Made by a program: the position numbers and the translations under genes. Shown piece after piece: positions 1 through 8,399 of a DNA stretch of 26,896 nucleotides (the stretch's first letter is position 1; the number at the start of each line of letters is the position of its first letter). Source of the DNA: Fidelibacterota bacterium (GTDB lineage Bacteria > Marinisomatota > Marinisomatia > SCGC-AAA003-L08 > GCA-002719095); contig PAHI01000041.1 of assembly GCA_002705575.1 (NCBI GenBank), forward strand, positions 1-26,896. Reading direction: 5' to 3'. A model generated the notes under the pieces. The model was not told the DNA's origin and did no database searches. It saw nothing but the letters and a program-made list of their open reading frames with translations.

Positions 1-1
1 G

Positions 2-100
2 CAATCTATTGAGCCTAATTATTTGGCTGACTTGAATAATAATAATGTGATTAATGTTGCTGATATTATCATTCTTGTTAATATTATTCTTGATAATTAG
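2..100 (+). CDS. C-terminal end of a secreted protein with a dockerin-like tail (5' partial)
   Basis: The reading frame is open from the window edge to a TAG at 98-100 and gives 32 residues. It contains ADLNNNNVINVADIIILVNI, which has the spacing of one calcium-loop/helix half of a type I dockerin (acidic or Asn positions, then Asn-Val-x-x-Asp, then a hydrophobic helix). The same kind of ending closes the protease at 611-2659, so the lost upstream part is probably another secreted protein using the same C-terminal module. Nothing can be said about its catalytic or binding domain. The tail could anchor the protein to a cohesin-bearing surface protein or serve another sorting purpose. The frame and the motif are seen; the dockerin role is inference. 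Confidence 0.7.
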   Translation, partial: QSIEPNYLADLNNNNVINVADIIILVNIILDN

Positions 101-147
101 AATATAATATTTCATTCATTTCATAAATAGTTTTTTTAAGTTATGTT

Positions 148-555
148 ATGAAAGTTTTAATCATACACGGACCTAATATGAATTTATTAGGTAAGCACTC
201 ACAGGCAAGGCTGACTCTTGATAAATTAAATCGCTCTATTAGACGATTTTCTCGTGAGCAGTCAATTCAAATTAAAATTTTTCAGACTCACGACGAGGCA
301 AAAGTTGTAACCCTTCTTCAAAGAAATAGAAATAAGGTTGATGGTGTAATTATAAGTTTGGGCTCTTGGCATCCGTATGCATATACACTTTTGGATACTT
401 TAAAACTTATAAATTTACCATATCGAGTTGTTGAAAATAAAATTATAGCTAAACAGTATATTGAAAAGACTATTTTTAAATTAAAAAATATTATTCAGAA
501 TGAGGATTTTGAGAAAGCGTATATTCAAGGAATAAAGCAAGTTTTAAATCAATAA
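148..555 (+). CDS. Type II 3-dehydroquinase-like protein lacking catalytic residues
   Basis: This 135-residue protein is collinear with type II dehydroquinase (AroQ, about 140-150 aa). It keeps the N-terminal GPNMNLLG (residues 8-15), the FQTHDEA strand (45-51) and the overall length. The canonical aroQ at 21007 has Arg17, Tyr22, Asn73, His79, Arg85 and His99. Here the lid after GPNxNLLG is about three residues shorter with no Tyr, Asn73 is Ser70, His79 is Pro76, Arg85 is Leu82 and His99 is Glu96. It therefore very probably does not dehydrate dehydroquinate. The fold may be kept for ligand binding, oligomer assembly or another reaction. It stands alone between two dockerin-tailed genes, about 50 bases from each, far from the aro operon. 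No clear Shine-Dalgarno precedes the ATG. The family assignment is firm; the function is unknown. Confidence 0.8.
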   Translation: MKVLIIHGPNMNLLGKHSQARLTLDKLNRSIRRFSREQSIQIKIFQTHDEAKVVTLLQRNRNKVDGVIISLGSWHPYAYTLLDTLKLINLPYRVVENKIIAKQYIEKTIFKLKNIIQNEDFEKAYIQGIKQVLNQ

Positions 556-610
556 TAGAGTTACAATTTGTAATATTATTATAGAAATATTTTTTTTTAA
601 CTTACCAAGT

Positions 611-2659
611 ATGAATAAAAGTATATATAAAATATTTAGTATTATTTTGATTAGTCAGGTTCTTTTTTCAAATATAAGCAGAGCAGATACATATAGAAGT
701 AATACTTTGCTATTCTCAATATATAAAACTTTCCAACCTTTGGTTATTAATCAATCAATAAACACTAATAACCCTAGAATAAATGAGGTGCTTAAACGAT
801 ATGATGCTATTAAAATTAAATCATGGCTTAAAGGTGCTACAGATGATGATTTTGATGGAGATATATATCTAAATCGTATTTATAGAATAACGTTTGATAA
901 AAAAAGTAAAATTGATTTTGAAAGCCTTATATCTGATTTAAAGTCTATTCCTGAGATTCAAATTATAGAAAGAGAAAATTTGCATAAAGTTTTTTATACT
1001 CCAAATGACGAAGACTATACTAGTCAATGGTATTTAAGTGCGATTAATTCTAATGACGCATGGGATTATTTTGAAAATAACCCTGGAAATCGAAATGTAA
1101 TTTTAGCATCAGTTGATTCAGGTGTTAATTGGAATCATGAAGACTTATCGCCTAATATTTATCAAAATTTAGGGGAAGATGCAGATGGTGATGGTCGTAC
1201 AATTGAATATATTAATGGAGAGTGGGTTTTAGATCCTGGCGATTTAAATGGAATTGATGATGATAATTGGGATAATTTTCAGCAAACTTTTATTGATGAT
1301 TTAATTGGTTGGGACGTATCAGGTATTGAAGATAATGACCCCGACCCTCCTCATACAAGCGGATGGTCTCATGGCACGCATGTTGCCGGATTACTTGCAG
1401 CAACTAGCAACAATGGTTTAGGAATTGCATCAACTGCCTTTAATTCTAGTCTTTTGCCCGTTAAATGTACGGGAGACAATGAGGACAATAATTATATTAC
1501 CGATGGATATGCGGGAGTGCTGTATGCAGCCAAGATGGGATATAATTCGGAAGGTTTTGTAGTTATTAATTGTAGTTGGGGTGGACTTAATGATAGTTTC
1601 TTAGAGGAATCTGTAATAAATACTGTTTATAATAATTATAATGCTGTTATAGTAGCTGCAGCAGGCAATGGTAATGATTATTATTTTGGGGAGTCTTATG
1701 ATTATGAAGCTCAATATCCTTGTGCTTATGAAAATGTAATATCGGTTACAGCAATGGGCAGAAATAATTCTAACCAACCTCGATGGGGTCACTGGGCAAC
1801 ATATCACGAGACTGTTGATCTTTCTGCTCCAGGAGAAAGCATTTTAAGTACAATTATTGGACCAAGTACCTGGAATGAGAATAGTAGATATGATTCATGG
1901 CTAGGAACATCAATGGCTTCACCAGTAGCTGCAAGTTGCGCAGGTCTTTTAAAATCGTATAATCCAACATGGAGTAATGAACAGATAAAAACGATGCTGA
2001 TTGCAACCTCAAATCCCAATATATATTCTTATAACACGGAATCTTATCTTCAAGGCAGACTAGGTAAGGGGCAGGTTGATATGCTAAAAGCTATACAGAC
2101 TCCATTATTTCCAAAAATTGAAATCGTCGAACAGGATATTTATGCTGGAAGCGATGGTGAAATAAATATTGGAGATGCTATAGAGTATATAGCGATTTTA
2201 TTTAATGATCCTGAATGGGGAGATGCTATAAATGCAACCTTATCTCTATCAAGTGATGATAATTGTGTGAGCTTTGAAAATAATTATGTTAGTCTTGGAA
2301 GTATTGTTTCAGGAGATGCAGGGCTTAATGAAATTCCTATCATAATAGAATTTGATACTTCATGTGTCCCTGGAAATATTGAGATTAATGCTGAAATAAA
2401 GTCTAATCAAAATGGCTATATTGAATATAGCACCGTTATACCTTTTAGTTTAGATGTAAATGATACGCCTATATTAATAGGAGATGCTACAAATAATGGT
2501 ACTATTGATGTTGCTGATGTTGTTGTGATAATTAATATGATTTTAGGAAATTTTAGTAACCCTTCTCCTCTTCAAAGTGCTGCATCAGATGTAAATGAAG
2601 ATAATACTATTAATATTCAAGATATAATTCTTCTTGTAAATATTATATTAAGCAGTTAA
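611..2659 (+). CDS. Secreted subtilisin-like serine protease (S8) with dockerin-like C-terminus
   Basis: A 682-residue exported endopeptidase. Residues 1-25 form a signal peptide (basic start, hydrophobic core, cut near SRA-D). Residues of about 60-130 resemble an inhibitor-type propeptide. The S8 catalytic domain runs from about 135 to 495, with Asp169 in SVDSG, His254 in SHGTHVAG, oxyanion Asn353 in AAAGNGND and Ser434 in GTSMASPVAA, so the triad is complete. A 190-235 insertion rich in Asp/Asn (DADGDG) may bind calcium. About 500-620 is a beta-rich linker domain. The last 60 residues hold two dockerin-type repeats, starting GDATNNGTIDVAD (624) and SDVNEDNTINIQD (659). The tail matches the one ending at base 100. 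The gene converges on fabL with 6 bases between stops. Protease identity is secure; the substrate and the partner of the tail are unknown. Confidence 0.93.
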   Translation: MNKSIYKIFSIILISQVLFSNISRADTYRSNTLLFSIYKTFQPLVINQSINTNNPRINEVLKRYDAIKIKSWLKGATDDDFDGDIYLNRIYRITFDKKSKIDFESLISDLKSIPEIQIIERENLHKVFYTPNDEDYTSQWYLSAINSNDAWDYFENNPGNRNVILASVDSGVNWNHEDLSPNIYQNLGEDADGDGRTIEYINGEWVLDPGDLNGIDDDNWDNFQQTFIDDLIGWDVSGIEDNDPDPPHTSGWSHGTHVAGLLAATSNNGLGIASTAFNSSLLPVKCTGDNEDNNYITDGYAGVLYAAKMGYNSEGFVVINCSWGGLNDSFLEESVINTVYNNYNAVIVAAAGNGNDYYFGESYDYEAQYPCAYENVISVTAMGRNNSNQPRWGHWATYHETVDLSAPGESILSTIIGPSTWNENSRYDSWLGTSMASPVAASCAGLLKSYNPTWSNEQIKTMLIATSNPNIYSYNTESYLQGRLGKGQVDMLKAIQTPLFPKIEIVEQDIYAGSDGEINIGDAIEYIAILFNDPEWGDAINATLSLSSDDNCVSFENNYVSLGSIVSGDAGLNEIPIIIEFDTSCVPGNIEINAEIKSNQNGYIEYSTVIPFSLDVNDTPILIGDATNNGTIDVADVVVIINMILGNFSNPSPLQSAASDVNEDNTINIQDIILLVNIILSS

Positions 2660-2665
2660 TAATTA

Positions 2666-3433
2666 TTAGCCAGTTATATCTTCTCCTCCATCAACTCTTA
2701 TAATATTGCCAGTCATCCAGCTAGATTCGTAGCTTACTAATAATTCAATAAAATCTGCTACATCTGAGGGTTTTGTTAATCTCTTATGAGGATTGTTTTT
2801 GAGTGCATCTTTTTTCATGGATTCATATTCAGGTATTTTTCTTAAAGCAGACGTATCGGTCACCCCTGCTTGTATAGCATTTACTGAAACTCCATAAATT
2901 GCCATTTCTATGCTTAACTGTCTGCATGCAGATTCAATTGCAGCCTTAGCCATAGATACAGCGCCATAACTTTCCCAATTTTTGCGTCCACCTGCGCTGG
3001 TCATTGCTATTATATGGCTGCCTTTTTTAAATAGATTGTTATTAAACAAATCCTGAGTCCAATAAATAAGATTATTAGACATAGTATCTAGAGTCATATC
3101 TATGTTTTTTTTGTTTAGAATATTATCTTTTTTGCCAATCATTTTTTTCAAACTTCCAAAAGCTATAGAATGAATAAATATTTTTAAACGCATATCACCC
3201 TTGTTGATAAGATTGTTAATAATTTTTTGACGACTAATTTCATTTGATGCATTAGCTTTTTCAAATATTGCAGCAACACCATAGCCTTCAAGTTCTTTAA
3301 CTAGTATATCTATATCAGCTTTTTTCTTTCTTAAATAAAGACCGTAAATATTAACACCATTTTTTGCTAAACGTTTGGCGCATTCTTTTCCTATTCCGCT
3401 TGATGCACCCAAGATTAATGCCCAGTCTTTCAT
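2666..3433 (-). CDS. fabL: Enoyl-ACP reductase, FabL-like short-chain dehydrogenase
   Basis: A cytosolic Rossmann-fold protein of 255 residues predicted to reduce trans-2-enoyl-ACP with NADPH in fatty acid elongation. Seen: the dinucleotide motif GASSGIGK (9-16), the HSIAFG strand (88-93) recalling FabI/FabL, and the catalytic pair Tyr156 and Lys163 spaced Y-x6-K, the enoyl-reductase spacing rather than the YxxxK of ordinary SDRs. The C-terminal half (NAIQAGVTDTSAL, then KRLTKPSDVADF and RVDGGEDI) follows FabL closely. The start was set at the second ATG (3433) because GAGG lies six bases before it; the ATG at 3445 would add MRFY and has no ribosome site. No other fatty acid gene is nearby. 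A non-FabL SDR reductase remains possible. Confidence 0.75.
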   Translation of the reverse strand: MKDWALILGASSGIGKECAKRLAKNGVNIYGLYLRKKKADIDILVKELEGYGVAAIFEKANASNEISRQKIINNLINKGDMRLKIFIHSIAFGSLKKMIGKKDNILNKKNIDMTLDTMSNNLIYWTQDLFNNNLFKKGSHIIAMTSAGGRKNWESYGAVSMAKAAIESACRQLSIEMAIYGVSVNAIQAGVTDTSALRKIPEYESMKKDALKNNPHKRLTKPSDVADFIELLVSYESSWMTGNIIRVDGGEDITG

Positions 3434-3439
3434 ATAGAA

Positions 3440-3443
3440 CCTC
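3440..3443 (-). promoter_or_regulatory. Ribosome binding site of fabL, decides the start
   Basis: On the minus strand GAGG is followed by TTCTAT and then the ATG at 3433. The GAGG overlaps the upstream in-frame ATG at 3445, so ribosomes guided by it should start at 3433. Confidence 0.6.
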
Positions 3444-3506
3444 ATTTTATATTGTTAATTTTAATTTAATGCATAAACTTAGACTATAAAAACTTAAATT
3501 TAACCC

Positions 3507-4607
3507 ATGTCTATAAAAACAGGAATAATAGGATTACCAAATGTAGGAAAATCAACCTTATTTAATGCGTTGACAGAATCAAAAATAGAGGCAGAAAATT
3601 ATCCTTTTTGCACAATTGAGCCCAATCATGGGATTGTTAAAGTCAGTGATTCTCGTTTAAAAAAAATAGAGGAGTTTATTCCTTCTCAAAAAATAAGTCC
3701 ATCTTTTTTAGAGTTTGTAGACATAGCTGGTTTAGTAAAAGGTGCGAGTAAAGGAGAGGGTCTTGGGAATCAATTTTTATCTAATATCAGAAACGTAGAT
3801 GCTATTATTCATGTGGTGAGATGCTTTGATGATCCAAATATAACTCACGTAGAAAACTCAATTTCTCCTAAGCGTGATATTGAAATTATTAATACTGAAC
3901 TTCTTTTAAAAGATATGGAATTAGTTTCTAAGAGAATTTCAAAGATAGAAAAAACTGTAAAATCAGGAAATAAAGAACATAAAGCTGAATATGATTTGCT
4001 TACGTTGTTAATTGATAATCTTAATAATGGAATTTTAATTAAAAACATAAATCTAAATGATGATCAAATGAAAATATTGAAATCAATATCTCCCCTAACT
4101 TCTAAACCAACATTATATGTTGCCAATATTGATGAAGATAGTTTGGACAAAGAAAGTGAGAATAAATATATTAAAGAATTATTAGAATGGGCCGTAGAAA
4201 AAAATGAGACTGTTTTAGTTTTATGTACAAAATTTGAGATAGAAATTCTTGATTTAAATGAAGAAGAAAAAGAAGAGTTTTTAAATAGCTATGGCATAGA
4301 AAAAACAGGGCTTGACCGATTAACATCTGCTGCTTTTAAATTGCTTGGTTTAGAAACATTTTTCACAGCAGGAAAAAAAGAAATAAAATCATGGACAATT
4401 AAAAAAGACACTAATGCCGTTGATGCAGCAGGAGAAATACATAGTGATATTCAAAGAGGTTTTATAAAAGCAGAGGTGTATTCTATTGATGATTTAATTA
4501 AATATAAAACTGAAGAAATATTAAAAAATAATGGAAAAATACGTCAAGAAGGAAAAAACTATGTTGTAAAAGATGGGGATATTATTTTTTTCAAATTCAA
4601 TGTCTAA
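3507..4607 (+). CDS. ychF: YchF/OLA1-type P-loop ATPase
   Basis: A 366-residue TRAFAC-class nucleotide hydrolase, close to the family's usual 363. It is ribosome-associated, prefers ATP over GTP, and is linked to translation and stress control in other bacteria. Seen: the P-loop GLPNVGKS (9-16), the switch/G3 region FVDIAGLVKGASKGEGLGNQ, the YVANID segment in place of a GTPase NKxD, a central helical coiled region (about 130-190), and a C-terminal TGS domain (FIKAEVYSIDDLIKY to GDIIFF). No Shine-Dalgarno precedes the ATG. Its TAA overlaps the coaX TAG on the opposite strand by 4 bases (4604-4607), so neither gene has room for its own terminator before the other begins. Confidence 0.96.
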   Translation: MSIKTGIIGLPNVGKSTLFNALTESKIEAENYPFCTIEPNHGIVKVSDSRLKKIEEFIPSQKISPSFLEFVDIAGLVKGASKGEGLGNQFLSNIRNVDAIIHVVRCFDDPNITHVENSISPKRDIEIINTELLLKDMELVSKRISKIEKTVKSGNKEHKAEYDLLTLLIDNLNNGILIKNINLNDDQMKILKSISPLTSKPTLYVANIDEDSLDKESENKYIKELLEWAVEKNETVLVLCTKFEIEILDLNEEEKEEFLNSYGIEKTGLDRLTSAAFKLLGLETFFTAGKKEIKSWTIKKDTNAVDAAGEIHSDIQRGFIKAEVYSIDDLIKYKTEEILKNNGKIRQEGKNYVVKDGDIIFFKFNV

Positions 4608-5320
4608 ATTTTATTGTTTTCATCCCATATTTTTTTTATACCTTTAAGGGTTAAGCTCATATCAACAGAATGCTTATGTTTTATGTTTTTTGATAATATT
4701 TTTGAAAAACCTCCAGTTAATATGACATGCTCTATTTCATTGTGCATTTCCTTTTTAATTCTAGATATCATTCCATTAATGGCGTCAATACCGCTATACA
4801 TGATTCCAGACTGCAAATTTGTTTCAGTATTTTTTCCAATAACATATTTTGGTACAATAAATTTTACTTTTTCAAGCTGTTCTGCTTTTTCAAATAAATA
4901 TTTTGCAGAAACATCAATGCCTGGAGCAATAGCACCTCCTAAAAAGTTAGCATTTTTATCAATAACATCATAAGTCGTTGCAGAACCAAAATCAACAATA
5001 ATTGATGGGTATAAATTATTTTCAATGGCCGCCTTCATATTACATATTCTATCGTTTCCTACCTCATCAGGAGAATTTACATTTAAATTAAGATGGCTAT
5101 TTAGTGATGAAACTCTAAAATAAGAACTGTTTAGTTTTGATTCAATCTTTGGGACAACAGAGCTTATAGCAATTAGGTCAGATGTTAAGTAATTTTTAGT
5201 TATATCATTTATAGATTCATAAGAAGTTTCGAATCTTTTTATGTTTTTTAGTGAATTTTCTAAAAAACGTCCTACAACAATATTAGTATTACCTATATCA
5301 ATACAAATAATTGACTTCAA
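4604..5320 (-). CDS. coaX: Type III pantothenate kinase
   Basis: A 238-residue cytosolic enzyme that phosphorylates pantothenate, the first step of coenzyme A synthesis. It belongs to the ASKHA fold type III family (usually about 255 aa), which is insensitive to CoA feedback. Seen: the phosphate motif DIGNT (8-12), GNDR (88-91), the DFGSATT motif (110-116) with its essential Asp, and GGAIAPG (128-134). The start codon is TTG at 5320, overlapping the TGA of birA as TTGA, so translation is probably coupled. birA-coaX adjacency is common in bacteria. The 3' end overlaps the ychF stop on the other strand. Confidence 0.94.
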   Translation of the reverse strand: MKSIICIDIGNTNIVVGRFLENSLKNIKRFETSYESINDITKNYLTSDLIAISSVVPKIESKLNSSYFRVSSLNSHLNLNVNSPDEVGNDRICNMKAAIENNLYPSIIVDFGSATTYDVIDKNANFLGGAIAPGIDVSAKYLFEKAEQLEKVKFIVPKYVIGKNTETNLQSGIMYSGIDAINGMISRIKKEMHNEIEHVILTGGFSKILSKNIKHKHSVDMSLTLKGIKKIWDENNKI

Positions 5321-6060
5321 TAGTAGATCACTCCTGAATTTATTGCCTTATACTTATCATTGATTTTTAATTTTGCTTCACCATTTATATTTAATCCTAA
5401 AAATTTACCTGTAACTAATTTATTAGATTGAAAAAATTTAACTGATTTATTTAAATGATTGCATTTATTTTCCCACATTTTTATAATATTTTCATTTTTT
5501 TCATTTAGTAGTTTTTCAAAGTTATTAAATATAAAAGCTAGTAAACATTCTCTTTCAATGGTGTTATTCAGTATTGTTTTTAATGAGCAGGCGGTATCTC
5601 TTATGGTTTTATCAAAATTTATTTCGTTAACATTAATTCCTATGCCAATTATAAATTTATTTTTTTTTGATTCAATTAAAATTCCACCAAGTTTTTTATT
5701 ATCATGAATTATATCATTTGGCCATTTTAAATAACATTCAAGATTTGTTAATTGTTTGATAGCTTTTATAATAGATATTCCTGATATTAATGGAATTTTA
5801 TTGTTCATATTGTTACTATCGCTATTTAAAATAAAAGAAAAAGTCAAGTTTTTACCGCTAGATGAAAACCACTTATTTCCACGCCTACCCTTACCGTTAA
5901 TTTGTTTTTCAGATATTAAAATATCACCAATGTCAATTTCTTCATTTTGAAACATAGTGTAAATTTGATTATTGGTTGAATCAGTGATTTTAATATGATA
6001 AATTTTTTTAGCTATTTTTTTGGTGTTTAGCTTAGATCTAAATAAATCTTTTATAAACAT
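5317..6060 (-). CDS. birA: Biotin--[biotin carboxyl-carrier protein] ligase, single-function
   Basis: A 247-residue biotin protein ligase that makes biotinyl-AMP and transfers biotin to the carrier lysine of biotin-dependent carboxylases. Seen: DSTN (27-30), the biotinyl-AMP loop GKGRRGNKW (56-64), KWPNDI with catalytic Lys112 (112-117), KLGGILIE (123-130) and IGIGINVN. The usual N-terminal winged helix is absent; only about 20 basic residues precede the catalytic domain, so it should not act as a biotin repressor. The small C-terminal SH3-like domain is present (about 200-247). It sits 3 bases after the methylmalonyl-CoA mutase gene, which fits a need to biotinylate propionyl-CoA or acetyl-CoA carboxylase. 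Confidence 0.94.
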   Translation of the reverse strand: MFIKDLFRSKLNTKKIAKKIYHIKITDSTNNQIYTMFQNEEIDIGDILISEKQINGKGRRGNKWFSSSGKNLTFSFILNSDSNNMNNKIPLISGISIIKAIKQLTNLECYLKWPNDIIHDNKKLGGILIESKKNKFIIGIGINVNEINFDKTIRDTACSLKTILNNTIERECLLAFIFNNFEKLLNEKNENIIKMWENKCNHLNKSVKFFQSNKLVTGKFLGLNINGEAKLKINDKYKAINSGVIYY

Positions 6061-6063
6061 AAA

Positions 6064-7587
6064 TTAAGAGTGCTCTCCATAGACTTCTTTTAATGTACTT
6101 GATATTTCACCTAGTGTAGCTTTAGATTCAATTGCTTCTATAATAAAAGGCATTAAGTTCTCACTATCAATTGCAGCATTTTTTAGTTTTTTTAGGCTCA
6201 AGGTTGTAATACTTGAGTCTCGATTATTCTTAAATTTTTTCAATCTTTTTAATTGATCTGCAGTTATATCAGGGTTCATTTTTAATATTTTTTGACTAGG
6301 CTCTTTAATATTTTTATATTTATTTACTCCAACAATTATATTATTTCCATTTTCCACAGATTGTTGATAATTGTATGCTGTTGTTGAAATCTCTTTATCC
6401 TGAAAATTTATTTTTATTGCTTCTATTGCTCCACCTAAGTCATCTATTTTTTTTATTAAATTTAATGTTTCTTTTTCAATTTGATTTGTTAAATCTTCAA
6501 TAAAAAAAGATCCCGATAAAGGGTCAATTATATCAGGAACGCCAGATTCATGTGCAATTATTTGCTGAGTTCGTAATGCTGTTTCTGCAGATTCTTCTGT
6601 AGGCAGAGAGAGGGCCTCATCTTTTGAATTTGTGTGAATAGACTGTGCTCCTCCAATAATAGCAGATAAAGCTTGCATACTAGTTCTAACAATGTTGTTA
6701 TCAGGTTGTTGGGCCGTTAAAGTAGATCCTGCTGTTTGCACATGAAATCTACACATAAGAGCTTTTTTATTAGAAACGTTAAATCTTTTTTTCATCAACT
6801 GTGCCCAGATTCTACGAGCAGCTCTGAATTTTGAGATTTCTTCAAAGAAATTATTGTGACCATTAAAGAAAAAACTTAATTGTTGTCCAAATATATTAGG
6901 ATCTAAGCCTCTATTGATAGCATTGTCGACATATGAAATTGCATTTGAAAAAGTAAAAGCTAACTCTTGTATAGCATTACAACCAGCTTCACGCATATGA
7001 TATCCAGATATAGAAATAGTATTCCATTTTGGCATATTTTTAGAACAATATTCAAAAACATCAGTTACTAATTGCATGCTTTGATTAGGAGGATATATAT
7101 AAGTTCCTCGTGCAATATATTCTTTTAAAATATCATTTTGAATGGTTCCCTTTAATTTCTTTATGGGCAAATTTTGTTCTTTTGCAATTACAATTAAAAA
7201 GCCTAATAAAATAGCAGCAGTAGAATTGATTGTCATGGATATTGATACTTTATCTAAGGGTATATTGCTAAGGAGTATTCGCATGTCATCAATTGTACAT
7301 ATAGGAACACCTACTTTTCCTACTTCTCCAATAGCTAAAGGGCTATCAGAATCATAGCCTGTCTGGGTAGGTAAATCAAAAGCGACAGATAAGCCAGTAA
7401 CACCTTCATTAAGTAAAAATTGATATCTTTTATTGCTTTCGTGTGCACTTGAAAATCCAGCATATTGACGCATAGTCCATTTTCTGTTTGTATACATGTC
7501 GGCATAAATGCCATGAGTAAATGGATATTGTCCTGGGGTTTCATCGTAAATAGATCCGTAGAATTTTTTAAATTTTTTCTTAGTCAT
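6064..7587 (-). CDS. mcmA: Methylmalonyl-CoA mutase, large (catalytic) subunit without B12 domain
   Basis: A 507-residue TIM-barrel subunit interconverting succinyl-CoA and (R)-methylmalonyl-CoA. The length covers only the substrate domain, so the cobalamin-binding domain (about 140 aa with DxHxxG) must be a separate protein; none is in this window. Substrate residues known from the Propionibacterium enzyme are present: Tyr43 in RQYAGF, Gln151 in GTIQND, Arg161 in EYIARGTYIYPP and His198 in GYHMREAG. In family terms Arg161 favours methylmalonyl-CoA over isobutyryl- or hydroxyisobutyryl-CoA, where Gln is found. The start is taken at the ATG at 7587; a GTG one codon earlier (7590) shares its G with the upstream TAG. 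Middle of the minus-strand operon; birA follows after 3 bases. Confidence 0.92.
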   Translation of the reverse strand: MTKKKFKKFYGSIYDETPGQYPFTHGIYADMYTNRKWTMRQYAGFSSAHESNKRYQFLLNEGVTGLSVAFDLPTQTGYDSDSPLAIGEVGKVGVPICTIDDMRILLSNIPLDKVSISMTINSTAAILLGFLIVIAKEQNLPIKKLKGTIQNDILKEYIARGTYIYPPNQSMQLVTDVFEYCSKNMPKWNTISISGYHMREAGCNAIQELAFTFSNAISYVDNAINRGLDPNIFGQQLSFFFNGHNNFFEEISKFRAARRIWAQLMKKRFNVSNKKALMCRFHVQTAGSTLTAQQPDNNIVRTSMQALSAIIGGAQSIHTNSKDEALSLPTEESAETALRTQQIIAHESGVPDIIDPLSGSFFIEDLTNQIEKETLNLIKKIDDLGGAIEAIKINFQDKEISTTAYNYQQSVENGNNIIVGVNKYKNIKEPSQKILKMNPDITADQLKRLKKFKNNRDSSITTLSLKKLKNAAIDSENLMPFIIEAIESKATLGEISSTLKEVYGEHS

Positions 7588-7589
7588 CA

Positions 7590-8303
7590 CTATTTTAGCT
7601 GTCTTTCCTTTTTTATTTTATGGTACGCCTCTGAAACTGATTTAAATTTTTCTTGAGACATTGCTTTAAATTCTTCTCCTAAATGTGCTGTTTTATCAGG
7701 GTGATACTTATTAGCCATTCTTCGATATGCTTTTTTTATTTCTAAATCACTGACATTATTTTTAACACCTAAAACAGTATATGCGGAATCTAAATCGTCT
7801 TTAAACATTGATTCTATTGATTTGTAGTCAAGCTGACTTATACCTAACATTTCAGATATTCTATTAATTGTTTGTAATTCTAGAGGATGGATATCTCCAT
7901 CAGACTGAGAAAGTCCAAATAAAACATGTATTAATTGAGATTTTGATGCATCATCCATTTGGTTTCGTATTTGTAAACAAACCTCTTCCAAGGAAAAGTT
8001 TTGTTCTAGTATATTTTTAAATATTAGTAATAGTTTTTTTGTATTACTAAGACCTGTTTGGGTTACTAAAAATTTTTTAATATAATTTAATTCAGACTTC
8101 TTTTGGATGCCATCGGCTTTCATTACAGCAGCAAACAAAACTAATATTGAGGTTATGAAATCTCCCCCAGTTGTTTGATTAGATTGATTTAATGAATTAT
8201 TTGATGAAATTGAACCTAATGAATATCCTAATATTGCGCCAATAGGGCCACCAATCGCCCATCCTAAGCTACCCCAAATCCATTTTTTATAATTTGCAGA
8301 CAT
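7590..8303 (-). CDS. TerB plus J-domain co-chaperone (DjlA-like)
   Basis: A 237-residue protein with three parts. Residues 8-32 form a glycine-rich hydrophobic segment (small-residue packing, [14 protein letters not shown]), probably a membrane anchor. Residues of about 47-165 are a helical TerB-like domain with two acidic KADG/SDGD motifs. Residues 173-237 are a J domain with HPD at 201-203, which would stimulate a DnaK ATPase. This order is that of DjlA, so I expect a membrane-attached Hsp70 partner. It is the first gene of the operon leading to the mutase, birA and coaX. Its TAG lies two bases before the mutase ATG (TAGTGATG), suggesting coupled translation. Its link to the metabolic genes is unexplained. 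Confidence 0.85.
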   Translation of the reverse strand: MSANYKKWIWGSLGWAIGGPIGAILGYSLGSISSNNSLNQSNQTTGGDFITSILVLFAAVMKADGIQKKSELNYIKKFLVTQTGLSNTKKLLLIFKNILEQNFSLEEVCLQIRNQMDDASKSQLIHVLFGLSQSDGDIHPLELQTINRISEMLGISQLDYKSIESMFKDDLDSAYTVLGVKNNVSDLEIKKAYRRMANKYHPDKTAHLGEEFKAMSQEKFKSVSEAYHKIKKERQLK

Positions 8304-8399
8304 ATTATTTCATTATTTACTTTAATTGTACTAAAATTACATCAAATATTTTTTTCAAAATAGCATAAGGAGTTTTCTTAATAATTATTTAAAAATATT

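Noticed and set aside
561..573. Palindrome TTACAATTTGTAA before the protease gene as an operator
   Set aside because: Six-base AT-rich arms are expected many times by chance in this base composition, and there is no second copy nearby.
1601..2019. Minus-strand frames inside the protease gene as genes
   Set aside because: They are antisense shadows of a well-supported S8 domain, with no ribosome sites or recognisable domains.
8367..8372. AAGGAG as the ribosome site of the gene at 8400
   Set aside because: It is 27 bases from the ATG, and no in-frame or other start codon lies at proper spacing. It is probably a chance match or marks an unseen feature.
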